Positions 1 through 8,304 of a stretch of DNA of 64,000 nucleotides are shown here, piece after piece. Position numbers and translations under genes: made by a program. The number at the start of each line of letters is the position of its first letter. Position 1 is the stretch's first letter. The DNA is from Fictibacillus arsenicus (GTDB lineage Bacteria; Bacillota; Bacilli; Bacillales; Fictibacillaceae): the NCBI RefSeq assembly GCF_001642935.1, contig NZ_CP016761.1, positions 3,534,001 through 3,598,000 of the forward strand. Direction: 5' to 3'. Under the pieces are notes generated by a model. The model did no database searches and was not told where the DNA came from. It worked only from the letters and a program-made list of their open reading frames with translations.

Positions 1-1334
1 TTGATACGTCGGTTAATGCCTGATGACTCCAAGCCTTCATAATCATTTTCAGATCCTAAAAGCGAGTGATAATACACAGCCGGAACACCCATCACTGAAA
101 ACAGCACGGAATGAGCAGCAAGCATCTTCTGAACTTGAACGTCCTCACTCACGTCTTCGTCCTTGTTGATGAGCGCGTCCATGTAATTGATGTTCAGCTC
201 ATAAGGAGATTCCGTTCCGTCCGGATTGCTCTTATAAGAAACACGTCCGCCGTTCTCCAGCACTTTTTCAGCCAAAGCCGTACGCTCTTCTTCTGTTAAA
301 ATTCCTTCTGTCGGGCGCATCCCGATTCCGTCATGACTTGCTAAAAAGTTAAAATACGTAGCTGAATCAGAAACTTTTACAATCGTTTTTGCCCAGCCCG
401 TCAGCTTGCTTGCATCATGTGTCGTTAACGTGTGCAGCACAAGCGGCGGCAAGGAGAACTGATACACCATATGCGCCTCATTCTCGCCATCACCAAAATA
501 GCTGATGTTCTCTTTATGAGGTACGTTCGTTTCAGTAATCAGCAGCGTGTTTAACTCCAGCTCATCTAAAATCTCACGCCACAATTGGATTATCGCATGC
601 GTCTGTGGCAAGTGGATACAAGTCGTTCCTGATTCTTTCCACATGAAGCCGATGGCATCCAAGCGAATGCTTGTCCCGCCTCGGTTTGCATACTCCAACA
701 AAATATCCGTCATTTCATGCAAAGCTGGAAAATGCTTAAAGTTCACATCCACTTGATCTTCAGAGAATGTCGTCCAAGCTGTCTTCCCGCCTTCATACTC
801 ATGGAAAAGAGGTGACGTACGCGGACGAACCACCTTTGAAGCATCAAAACCTTCTTCACGAGGAATGAAGTAATTCGCATACTCCGCTTCACCCTTCAGA
901 TACCCTTGAAACCACTTGCTCGATTTGGACATATGATTCGCCACAAAATCAAACATGAGACGGTAATCCCCTGAAAAACGCTCAATATCGGACCAGTCAC
1001 CAAGGTCAGGATGAATCTCACGGTAATCCACTACCGAAAAACCGTCATCAGAAGTGTAAGGGAACATCGGCAGCAAATGAACATCAGTGATCTCATTTTT
1101 TGCATATTCATTAATGAACTTGTTCAGCGTCTTTAATGTCGGCTGGCCTTCTTCTTTAATGATGTCGCCGTACGTGATCAGATACACGTTTTTCTCGGAA
1201 AGTGGAGCTGTTTCACTCCACTCTTTCTTTTTCCATGCCTCAACAAGTTTCAAAATCTCATTTTTATATTCAGGTAAAAAGTCCTCACCATAGATCGTTT
1301 TTAGCAGGTTCTCAACTTTTTCTGGAAAACTCAT
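1..1334 (-). CDS. GH13_18 sucrose/glucosylglycerate phosphorylase-like enzyme (partial, 3' end outside window)
   Basis: The first 444 codons are visible and the C-terminus lies beyond base 1. The (beta/alpha)8 GH13 signature is clear: nucleophile Asp226 in SIRLDAIGF, acid/base Glu268 in LLITETN, and the third carboxylate Asp335 in ASHDGIG. This family (subfamily 18) phosphorolyses sucrose, glucosylglycerol or glucosylglycerate. The start ATG directly follows the TAA of the upstream alpha-mannosidase gene, so the two are translated as one operon. The partners (a MngA-like PTS permease and a MngB-like mannosidase) favour glucosylglycerate as substrate over sucrose. That choice is inference; the family is well supported. 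Confidence 0.85.
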   Translation of the reverse strand, partial: MSFPEKVENLLKTIYGEDFLPEYKNEILKLVEAWKKKEWSETAPLSEKNVYLITYGDIIKEEGQPTLKTLNKFINEYAKNEITDVHLLPMFPYTSDDGFSVVDYREIHPDLGDWSDIERFSGDYRLMFDFVANHMSKSSKWFQGYLKGEAEYANYFIPREEGFDASKVVRPRTSPLFHEYEGGKTAWTTFSEDQVDVNFKHFPALHEMTDILLEYANRGGTSIRLDAIGFMWKESGTTCIHLPQTHAIIQLWREILDELELNTLLITETNVPHKENISYFGDGENEAHMVYQFSLPPLVLHTLTTHDASKLTGWAKTIVKVSDSATYFNFLASHDGIGMRPTEGILTEEERTALAEKVLENGGRVSYKSNPDGTESPYELNINYMDALINKDEDVSEDVQVQKMLAAHSVLFSVMGVPAVYYHSLLGSENDYEGLESSGINRRI

Positions 1335-3995
1335 TTACGCATTCTCCTTCATAACCAGTTTCAATGTTACGTACCCTTTAGGTCGAACGGTAATTTCATC
1401 CTTCACGTCGATGACGCTTTTTTCGTTTAATTTCGTTTGTGAAACAGACTGGATGTGTTCGCTCGATAACACCACCGTCTGTTCTTCCTCACTCGGATTA
1501 AACAAGCGTAAAATAACGGAATTGTTATCGTGTGCTTTTTTCAACGTGCTCAAGAAAACATCTCCTGTTGATTCAAACAAACTGAAGCTAGCTGGCAGAA
1601 TATCCACTGGATACGGGATCTCAAAACGGTCAAGCCTTTCTTCAAATGTGTTCAGTGTTTGCTTTTGATAACTTAAAGAATGACCGCGATATTGGTCCAC
1701 AAATTTAAACAACTGTTTAACATCGTGACCTTTTCCGACATGAATCGCGTACTCAAATGTCATCTTTTCCTGCATCTGAGCATCAGGCGTGTAAACGACT
1801 TTATTGTTAATTCCAGACGCTCGTCCAGGTCTCCACGCCAAGTTGTCGCGGCCGAGCAACCCAACACTTCTGAACAACGTTAATGCCAGTTCACCTGTTT
1901 CCTTAATCAGCTCGTATTCCTTGATTCCTTTTGTCATAACTATGGCAGTTCGTTCGCCATTCGTCGCACCAGCCAAGTTTTCCAATGGATAGATCGGTAC
2001 TGGAGCTTCTGCAAACTTCTGTTCACGCCAGTTTTCCATATATGGATTAACGGTTGGACGCTGAATCAAGCTAAAGCCTTGGTCACCAAACGAATAGTCA
2101 GGTGATTCAATAGATGTTTGAAGCAGCACGCGAACGCGGTGATCCTTTACATCATTCTCGATATCATGTGTTACTCGGATAAACGCTTCCCCTTTACGGA
2201 GCTCAAAACGCGTAACAACCGTTAATCCTTTTTTAATATCGCCTGCTTTTCTGTCTTCTAAGTTGCTCGGAACGTTCAACACATGAACAACTTCCATGAA
2301 CTCAGTGCTAGCACTCGCTTCAACGAATACAGACAGCACTTTTTTCGAGTAGATCGGTGAATCACCCTCTAACGGTGAGAAATCGTAAGAGTCACCTGCG
2401 TCTGCTACATTTTCGAATCTCATAAAATCAGAAATCGTTTGTTTTGTAGCTTTCACCTCAAGATTTAATACGCCATTTTCCTCAAAAATGTGGAAATGGT
2501 CGTTCTCAATTAAATGACTGTTTAAAAACTTATGAGATAGAAGGTCGTTTTCTCCGCCTTCAACGACTTCAAATGTTTCATAGCCCATCGCAGGCAGCTT
2601 CACGTCACGAAGCAGCACTTCATTTCTGTAATAGCCAGGGGCATCAACTTCTTTTTCGCCTTCAGCCGTAACGACAATCGTCTTCCCGCCTGAGATGTAC
2701 TCCTGATTAAGTACATCAAGTGCAACCGGATTTCCATCCAAATCACGAACGTTAAATGCATTTCCTTTTGTGAAAAGAACGACTTTCTGAGATCCAGTGA
2801 AAGCTTTCGGAAGCATGTGGAACACAACAAAGATAGAGTCCTTTCCTAAATTTCGGCTCACCGCTTCTGTCATCTGCTTTTTCAATAGATTCAAGCAGCC
2901 ATCAGCAATGCGGATCACTTTTGTTAAACGGTTTACGATCTCTTGGTTCGTGTCGTCAGAGTTACATCCACCGATGCTGTCATGCGCGTGCACATCAAAC
3001 AGCATCTTCCACATCTCATCAAGCCACTTTTGCGGATACTTGAACCCGATCGTGCTCGCTAAACTTGCAAGAGGTTCCAACTCATAAATGACTTTTTCTT
3101 CTGCGATATCGTTCAGCTTTTTAATGTCGTAACGCTGTGAACGAATCGTGTTGTGGATTCTGGATTTTTGTGTTGCGATCAGTTCCCCGGCGATCAAGTT
3201 CTCAAAATTGCCAGTCTCCCACGTGTCTTTCATAAACGTTTCATAATCTGAAAGCACATATTCATGCTTCATATCGATCTCGTTTAACTTTTTCACGGTT
3301 TCAGGAAAATGCTCGCGGACAAGCACTTGGTCACCGCCCGCTGGCAGCAGCAAGTTATCAGTATTCTCGTTTAGATCCGCAATTTTTTCTAAAATCGGCA
3401 GCAAACGTTCTTCCATATACTCATTTTCAGCCGCTAAAAACTTACCAGGGCCGTAACCGAAGTAGATGTTGTTCGCCTTCACACTCTCTCCGTCCGGAGA
3501 TTTCCACGTGAAGTTCAGATCTCCATTCAGCTGATCGGTGTAAATTCCCCGCTGCAGCACGCTATAGTCGATATCAAACTCTTTAAACATTGACGGCAGA
3601 TACGTGTTCTGACCAAAAATATCAGGCAGATAACCAACGTTCATGGAATGCCCCATTTTTTCCGCGATTCGTGTTCCGTACATCAAGTTACGAATCAATG
3701 ACTCACGGTTTACCAGCAATGAATCGGCTTGCGTATACCAAGGTCCAACAAAAATATGCTTGTCGGCGATCAGCTTAGCTAAACGCTCCTTCTCCTCTGG
3801 TCTAATTTTCAAATACTCATCAATGATCGAGCTTTGTGCGTCAAATACATACCCTGTATATTCCGAATCGTTCTCCATCACGTCCATCAACCGATCCATA
3901 TTTTCAACGAGTAAAAGGTTTGAATCTTCTATTGTAAAGTACCACTCACGATCCCAGTGGGAATGCGGTACGACGTAAACTTTTTTTTGTTTCAT
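1335..3995 (-). CDS. mngB: GH38 alpha-mannosidase, MngB-like
   Basis: This 886-residue protein would hydrolyse an alpha-mannoside in the cytoplasm, probably mannosylglycerate or its 6-phosphate delivered by the adjacent PTS. GH38 hallmarks are the N-terminal HSHWDREW zinc-site motif, the nucleophile Asp in YLPDIFGQ (about residue 125) and HAHDSIGGC in the middle. Length matches bacterial MngB. An ATG nine codons further upstream is in frame, but GGGAGG lies 8 bases before the ATG at 3995, so I use that start. The stop abuts the ATG of the GH13 gene. In E. coli MngA and MngB form the 2-O-mannosylglycerate system; identity of the sugar here is inferred from that pairing. Confidence 0.88.
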   Translation of the reverse strand: MKQKKVYVVPHSHWDREWYFTIEDSNLLLVENMDRLMDVMENDSEYTGYVFDAQSSIIDEYLKIRPEEKERLAKLIADKHIFVGPWYTQADSLLVNRESLIRNLMYGTRIAEKMGHSMNVGYLPDIFGQNTYLPSMFKEFDIDYSVLQRGIYTDQLNGDLNFTWKSPDGESVKANNIYFGYGPGKFLAAENEYMEERLLPILEKIADLNENTDNLLLPAGGDQVLVREHFPETVKKLNEIDMKHEYVLSDYETFMKDTWETGNFENLIAGELIATQKSRIHNTIRSQRYDIKKLNDIAEEKVIYELEPLASLASTIGFKYPQKWLDEMWKMLFDVHAHDSIGGCNSDDTNQEIVNRLTKVIRIADGCLNLLKKQMTEAVSRNLGKDSIFVVFHMLPKAFTGSQKVVLFTKGNAFNVRDLDGNPVALDVLNQEYISGGKTIVVTAEGEKEVDAPGYYRNEVLLRDVKLPAMGYETFEVVEGGENDLLSHKFLNSHLIENDHFHIFEENGVLNLEVKATKQTISDFMRFENVADAGDSYDFSPLEGDSPIYSKKVLSVFVEASASTEFMEVVHVLNVPSNLEDRKAGDIKKGLTVVTRFELRKGEAFIRVTHDIENDVKDHRVRVLLQTSIESPDYSFGDQGFSLIQRPTVNPYMENWREQKFAEAPVPIYPLENLAGATNGERTAIVMTKGIKEYELIKETGELALTLFRSVGLLGRDNLAWRPGRASGINNKVVYTPDAQMQEKMTFEYAIHVGKGHDVKQLFKFVDQYRGHSLSYQKQTLNTFEERLDRFEIPYPVDILPASFSLFESTGDVFLSTLKKAHDNNSVILRLFNPSEEEQTVVLSSEHIQSVSQTKLNEKSVIDVKDEITVRPKGYVTLKLVMKENA

Positions 3996-4087
3996 GCTGA
4001 TTTCCCTCCCAAGTTGCTCCACTCTTAATAGAAAGAGGGGTCACCTTTTAAAAAGATGCGCCCCTTTTCTTTGTTGCTTTTGAAAGT

Positions 4088-4218
4088 AGTTGATCTCCGT
4101 TCCAGATGCTCGCTTTCCGCGGGGCGGGCGGTGAGCCTCCTTGGCGCTTTGCACCATTAGGAGTCTCACCTGTCCCCCTGATCCCGCAGGAGTCTCGCAC
4201 CTTGCACTCCAATCAACT
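4088..4218. repeat. Palindromic MITE-like Bacillus intergenic repeat, about 131 bp
   Basis: The element is bounded by AGTTGAT (4088-4094) and its inverse complement ATCAACT (4212-4218). It contains the GC-rich blocks GCTCGCTTTCCGCGGGGC and CCCGCAGGAGTCTCGCACCT. It is much richer in GC than the flanking sequence and has no ORF. I recognise this sequence type as a dispersed repeat in several Bacillus-group genomes. It sits between mngA and mngB and could fold into a long imperfect hairpin in the operon mRNA. Confidence 0.75.
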
Positions 4219-4260
4219 ATTCAATGATGAACTACCAAAAACTTTAGAAAACACTATTTC

Positions 4261-6222
4261 TTAAGCTTGTCTCTCTTTTTTCTTTAAAATCGCAAAACGG
4301 ATAAAGATGTTCGCGAATGCGATGAATCCTGCACCGACAACTAGTCCTAACAGGTACGCCCATAAGTTTTCAACAAGCGGCCAGCCCCAGATTGCCGGAA
4401 GCGGAAGCCATTGAACAGCTCCTAGTAAAACAGCTGTACTTGCTCCTAGGATTGCACCGATAATGTTAATCGGAATCGTGATCAATGGGTTACGAAGCAT
4501 GAACGGAATCGCACCCTCAGAGATCGCAAGGAATCCTAATAATAGTGATGTGTTTCCTGCAACACGAAGGTCAGCCGGGAATACACGGCGTCCCACTACA
4601 TATTTGTCGATAATAACTGCTAGTCCAAGTCCAATCGGCGGAATAACGATCGCCAACACACGAGCAGTCAAAGGATAAACTTCATCAGCCGCAAGTCCGA
4701 TGGCAATCGCACCGGCTGCTTTGTTGATCGGTCCACCAAGGTCAAAAGCAGTTGCAGACGCGATGATAGAAGCTAACACAACATCTCCAGTACCTTGCGC
4801 CGCTTCAATCCAATTACGCAGAACAACATTCAGACCACCAAACACAGGGTCTACAATATAAAAGTTTAAGAAGAAGATCGATAAAACTGAGATTGCCGGG
4901 ATGATAAACATCGGTTTCATCGCAGCCAAGTTCTTACTCAATTGAATCTTTTGGTTCAAGAAACGAGCGATGTAACCCGCTGCCAAACCAAGAATTAAAG
5001 CACCCAAGAAACCAGACGGAATACCTTCAGGGTTATCCCAGAACGTGTAATGAAGTCCGCCCGCAAAAGCTCCTCCGATAAAACCAGCTACTAAACCAAC
5101 ACGGTCAGCTAGTGAATAGGCAACGAACGCCGCAAATATCGGATACATAAACTTAAAGATTAGTCCGCCAAACTTGTCTAAATGATGCAAAATAACAAAA
5201 AGTTCATTTGAGTGTGTCGCATATTTCGGATCACCGAGTTCGTTTACAAGACCAAATGGCATCGCACCAAGCTTCGCGATCCCCATCATCAGACCGCCGG
5301 CAACGATAACCGGGATCATGTAAGAAATCCCTGTCATAACCGCTTGGACCATGTCTTTAAAGAATCCGCCGCCGTTTGAAGAAGTAGTTGATGACTCGTC
5401 CTCATCACCAGCCTCAACCACTCCATCAGGGTTGTCGAGCGCTTTTTGAATCAATTCTTTACCGCGTCTGAGTGGCTCCGCAACACGTGTTGCAACGTAT
5501 GCTTTCCCAGCGAAACGCTCTTTCTTTTTAGGAGCGATGTCTGTTGCGAAGATAACCGCATCTGCATTTTTAATAACATCAGCAGTTAGCTCGTCCTCAA
5601 TCCCGTTAGCCCCTTGTTTTTCAACAAGTACTTTAACACCTAATTCGCGGCCACCTTTTTCTAAAGCTTCAGCCGACATATACGTATGTGCGATCCCTGT
5701 TGCACAAGCCGTAATCGCAACAACCGTTTTTGTAAACTCTTTTTCAACTGGTGCTTCTGTTTTTTCTTCAACATCCAGTCTGTTTAAAAATTCTTCAGAC
5801 GTTTCTGCAGCCATCAAGCCCTCTAAATAGCCGTCGCGCATTAAGTTTGTGCTCAATGTAGACAATACTTTCAAGTGCGTTGTGCCTGCTTCACTTTCAG
5901 GAATCGCGATCAGGAACACGAGCTGAACTTTGTTGTTCGGGTCGATGCTTTCCCAGTCTCCAAGTGCCGTCTTCAAACGAGCTACTGCAAATACTGCTTT
6001 TTTAACTGTAGTAGATTTACCATGCGGAATCGCAAGACCTTTCTCCATTCCTGTTGGTGATTGCTCTTCCCGTTTTAAAACCGCTTCCAATAAAGCGTCC
6101 TCTGATTCTATATAACCTTCTTTGTAAATGTTAGAAATTAGCTGCCGGATGACTTGCTCTTTATTTTGAGCGTCAACATCGAACATTACTAAATTCGGAT
6201 GGGTCATGTTTCTAAGTTGCAT
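4261..6222 (-). CDS. mngA: PTS fructose-family EIIABC permease, MngA-like
   Basis: This 653-residue fusion has the order IIA-IIB-IIC. IIA carries the phosphorylated His67 in GLAIPHGKS. IIB carries Cys173 in ITACATGIAHTY. IIC (about residue 280 on) has many membrane spans. The protein imports and phosphorylates its sugar using phosphoenolpyruvate. The linked GH38 and GH13_18 genes suggest mannosyl- or glucosylglycerate; fructose is the alternative, but no fructose-1-phosphate kinase is present. A GTG three codons upstream overlaps the Shine-Dalgarno AGGAG, so the ATG at 6222, 8 bases beyond it, is preferred. It is divergent from the RpiR-type regulator. Confidence 0.85.
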   Translation of the reverse strand: MQLRNMTHPNLVMFDVDAQNKEQVIRQLISNIYKEGYIESEDALLEAVLKREEQSPTGMEKGLAIPHGKSTTVKKAVFAVARLKTALGDWESIDPNNKVQLVFLIAIPESEAGTTHLKVLSTLSTNLMRDGYLEGLMAAETSEEFLNRLDVEEKTEAPVEKEFTKTVVAITACATGIAHTYMSAEALEKGGRELGVKVLVEKQGANGIEDELTADVIKNADAVIFATDIAPKKKERFAGKAYVATRVAEPLRRGKELIQKALDNPDGVVEAGDEDESSTTSSNGGGFFKDMVQAVMTGISYMIPVIVAGGLMMGIAKLGAMPFGLVNELGDPKYATHSNELFVILHHLDKFGGLIFKFMYPIFAAFVAYSLADRVGLVAGFIGGAFAGGLHYTFWDNPEGIPSGFLGALILGLAAGYIARFLNQKIQLSKNLAAMKPMFIIPAISVLSIFFLNFYIVDPVFGGLNVVLRNWIEAAQGTGDVVLASIIASATAFDLGGPINKAAGAIAIGLAADEVYPLTARVLAIVIPPIGLGLAVIIDKYVVGRRVFPADLRVAGNTSLLLGFLAISEGAIPFMLRNPLITIPINIIGAILGASTAVLLGAVQWLPLPAIWGWPLVENLWAYLLGLVVGAGFIAFANIFIRFAILKKKERQA

Positions 6223-6249
6223 GACGTTCACTCCTATCTTTCCTTAGTA

Positions 6250-6263
6250 TGAAAGCACTTCCA
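6250..6263. promoter_or_regulatory. Candidate cre (CcpA) site upstream of mngA
   Basis: TGAAAGCACTTCCA matches the cre consensus TGWAANCGNTNWCA with one clear mismatch. It lies between the likely mngA -10 box and the start codon, a roadblock position expected for catabolite repression of a secondary sugar. Confidence 0.45.
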
Positions 6264-6267
6264 AATA

Positions 6268-6296
6268 TCTATACTTAAGTTTTAACACAAAAGTAA
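6268..6296 (-). promoter_or_regulatory. Candidate promoter of mngA
   Basis: Read on the minus strand, TTACTT (6296-6291) and TATAGA (6273-6268) are separated by 17 bases. Both boxes are imperfect sigma-A matches. The TACAG operator cluster lies immediately upstream of the -35 box. Confidence 0.4.
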
Positions 6297-6306
6297 GCGT
6301 TATCTT

Positions 6307-6332
6307 TGTACAGTCGCTGTATATTTGTACAG
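6307..6332. promoter_or_regulatory. Candidate operator of the RpiR-type regulator (three TACAG half-sites)
   Basis: Three related half-sites alternate in orientation: TGTACAG (6307-6313), CTGTATA (6317-6323) and TGTACAG (6326-6332). The last overlaps the -35 box of the regulator gene, and the cluster also lies just upstream of the mngA promoter. One site group could therefore control both divergent transcripts. Confidence 0.5.
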
Positions 6333-6352
6333 AATGAAAAATGGGCTATACT
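6325..6352 (+). promoter_or_regulatory. Sigma-A-type promoter of the RpiR-family regulator
   Basis: TTGTAC (6325-6330) and TATACT (6347-6352) are separated by 16 bases. The start codon follows at 6389. Confidence 0.55.
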
Positions 6353-6388
6353 AAAGGAAAGACATGTACGGAAAAGAGGAAGTCACTC

Positions 6389-7135
6389 ATGGGGAAAGTC
6401 CTGGATCAGTTCGGAAGCCGCCTGGCCGAACTCACACCAACTGAAAAACAAGTGCTCTACTATATAGATGGGAATCTAGACGCGGCGAAAAAACATTCAC
6501 TGACCGAGATCGCAAAAGTGAACAACGTGAGTACCACAACGATCGTTCGGATGTCTCACAAACTCGGATTAGAAGGCTTTTCCGAGCTGAAATATATATT
6601 GAAGACGATTGAAAACCAGCAATCGCTACTGGATAACAATCCAGTTGACCGCTATAAAGAAGAGTTCGTCTCTGCGTTCGAGACGATCCAAACGCGTGAG
6701 CTTGAAAAATTGAGCGAGAAAATGGTGAACGCAAAACGCGTTATCGTAGTCGGAGTCGGCTTGTCCAAAATGATGGCGGAGTATTTTAGCAAGCTTTTGA
6801 TGCAGACGAATAAACAAACCCACTATACATATGAATCCCATATGATCGACCTGCTGCCAAACATGGTTCAGCCAGATGACCTTGTTTTCTTTATCTCATC
6901 AAGCGGCGAAACGAAAACTTTAATACAAGCCGCGGAAAAACTAACATATCAAGTAGTAGACACAGCAGCCATCACAAACTCGTCTGATTCTACGCTTGGT
7001 AAAATGGTCAAAACGAACTTAAGCATGACCGTCGACCGCGTGAAGTTCGCCGGGTATGACGTCACAGCGAGATCAACGCTGATGCTGCTGATTGATTTGC
7101 TGTTTGAGAGTTATTTGAAGAAGAGCGTGAAGTAG
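6389..7135 (+). CDS. RpiR/MurR-family transcriptional regulator of the hexosyl-glycerate operon
   Basis: The 248-residue protein has an N-terminal helix-turn-helix (STTTIVRMSHKLGLEGF, about residues 45-65) and a C-terminal SIS phosphosugar-binding domain (about 120-245) with FISSSGETKT. AGAGGA lies 8 bases before the ATG at 6389; an in-frame ATG at 6341 lies inside the promoter and is unlikely. It is divergent from the PTS/mannosidase operon, so it probably senses the phosphorylated hexosyl-glycerate made by the permease. Whether it activates or represses is not visible. Confidence 0.85.
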   Translation: MGKVLDQFGSRLAELTPTEKQVLYYIDGNLDAAKKHSLTEIAKVNNVSTTTIVRMSHKLGLEGFSELKYILKTIENQQSLLDNNPVDRYKEEFVSAFETIQTRELEKLSEKMVNAKRVIVVGVGLSKMMAEYFSKLLMQTNKQTHYTYESHMIDLLPNMVQPDDLVFFISSSGETKTLIQAAEKLTYQVVDTAAITNSSDSTLGKMVKTNLSMTVDRVKFAGYDVTARSTLMLLIDLLFESYLKKSVK

Positions 7136-7138
7136 AAG

Positions 7139-7170
7139 GGACTATTTTTTGGAATAGTCCTTTCCTTTTT
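7139..7170 (+). terminator. Terminator of the RpiR-family regulator gene
   Basis: Stem GGACTATT (7139-7146) pairs with AATAGTCC (7153-7160), followed by TTTCCTTTTT. Confidence 0.85.
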
Positions 7171-7181
7171 AGGCTTTTACG

Positions 7182-7320
7182 GTACGTGTTCTTAAATCTG
7201 TTACACGTACGCTCAAAAAGTTTGTTTTTCGCTCAGACTTAGCCGACTTTTGCTCAAAATCTTCGCGCTACGCTCAAAACATCACACTACGGCTCAAAAA
7301 TGCTGATTTTCGCTCAGCAG
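7182..7320 (+). repeat. Array A: six CGCTCA-core units with 20-21 base period and hairpin leader
   Basis: GCTCA cores start at 7211, 7231, 7252, 7272, 7292 and 7312. They usually stand in the context T/A-CGCTCAAAA, and the bases between are not conserved. The leader is a perfect inverted repeat, GTACGTGT (7182-7189) and ACACGTAC (7203-7210), that abuts the first core. The array begins just after the regulator's terminator and ends before pssA. The remaining bases to 7455 hold the pssA upstream region and I see nothing else certain there. Function unknown. Confidence 0.8.
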
Positions 7321-7455
7321 CTAATAATCCAACCTGAATTATCCCTTTTTTCTTACCGCAAACTCTGTTAAGATTGTCATTTAACTAAAAAAAATTAACG
7401 TTTTTACAGTAAATGGTCTATCATAGAGATAGAGTACTTTTTAAGGACGTGTACA

Positions 7456-8181
7456 ATGAAAAAACATATTCCGAATTTATTAACTTTAGGGAACTTATTT
7501 TGTGGTTTTCTTTCAATAGGATATGCTGCCCATGGCGATTTTCGAAATGCTGCAATGCTTATCTTTATTGCAATGATGCTCGATGCTGTAGATGGTAGAG
7601 CAGCACGAATTTTAGGCGTTTCCGGGACACTCGGGAAAGAGCTCGATTCACTGGCTGACGTTGTATCTTTCGGGGTCGCTCCTGCGTTTATCGCAGCTAA
7701 CTCTTATTTTGCCGGATTAGGCATGTGGGGTTATGTTCTCGCTGGACTATTCCCGCTATTCGGAGCTTACCGGCTTGCCCGATTTAATATTACCGACTCC
7801 GAAGAATCCATGAAATACTTCAAAGGCATTCCGATCCCGCCGGCTGGTGGAATCGTAGTCTTTCTAGTCTTTTTTGTAAAAATGATTCCGCTATGGATCT
7901 TCGTTCTTATCTTTTACGGAGTAGCATTAATGATGGTCAGCACCATCAAAATTCCAAGTTTAAAGGACATTCCGCTGCCTAGATACGGAACAATCATCAC
8001 GCTGTTTTTATTCTATATGTTTTATCTGCTAGCCAAGAACAAGTTCGAAAGTGTACCAATTTTCTTTTATGTCGCACTCATCACCTACTTTTTATTCATT
8101 AGCGTAAGGTTCATTAAAGTAAAAGAAATCAAGATCATCAGAAGAAAACGAAAGCCTCGAAACAAGAGAAGACGTTTTTAA
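7456..8181 (+). CDS. pssA: CDP-diacylglycerol--serine O-phosphatidyltransferase
   Basis: This integral membrane enzyme makes phosphatidylserine from CDP-diacylglycerol and serine, the first step to phosphatidylethanolamine. The CDP-alcohol phosphotransferase signature is complete: Asp46-Gly47, Ala50-Arg51, Gly60, Asp64 and Asp68. Several hydrophobic spans follow, and the C-terminus is very basic (RRKRKPRNKRRRF). Length 241 residues is close to the short Bacillus-type enzyme with this motif. AAGGA precedes the ATG by about 8 bases. It is monocistronic and has its own terminator. Confidence 0.9.
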   Translation: MKKHIPNLLTLGNLFCGFLSIGYAAHGDFRNAAMLIFIAMMLDAVDGRAARILGVSGTLGKELDSLADVVSFGVAPAFIAANSYFAGLGMWGYVLAGLFPLFGAYRLARFNITDSEESMKYFKGIPIPPAGGIVVFLVFFVKMIPLWIFVLIFYGVALMMVSTIKIPSLKDIPLPRYGTIITLFLFYMFYLLAKNKFESVPIFFYVALITYFLFISVRFIKVKEIKIIRRKRKPRNKRRRF

Positions 8182-8235
8182 ATTGACGAAACTGCCATCA
8201 TCCGATACATTTATGAAAAAGTAAATACAATCAGC

Positions 8236-8288
8236 AAAGGAGCTTTCCATCGCTATACTTCGGGTATAGGACTGGGGCTCCTTTTTTG
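8236..8288 (+). terminator. Terminator of pssA
   Basis: AAAGGAGC (8236-8243) pairs with GCTCCTTT (8277-8284), followed by Ts. An inner hairpin CTATAC-TTCG-GGTATAG sits in the loop. Confidence 0.8.
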
Positions 8289-8304
8289 TTCAGGAGGGAT
8301 AAAC

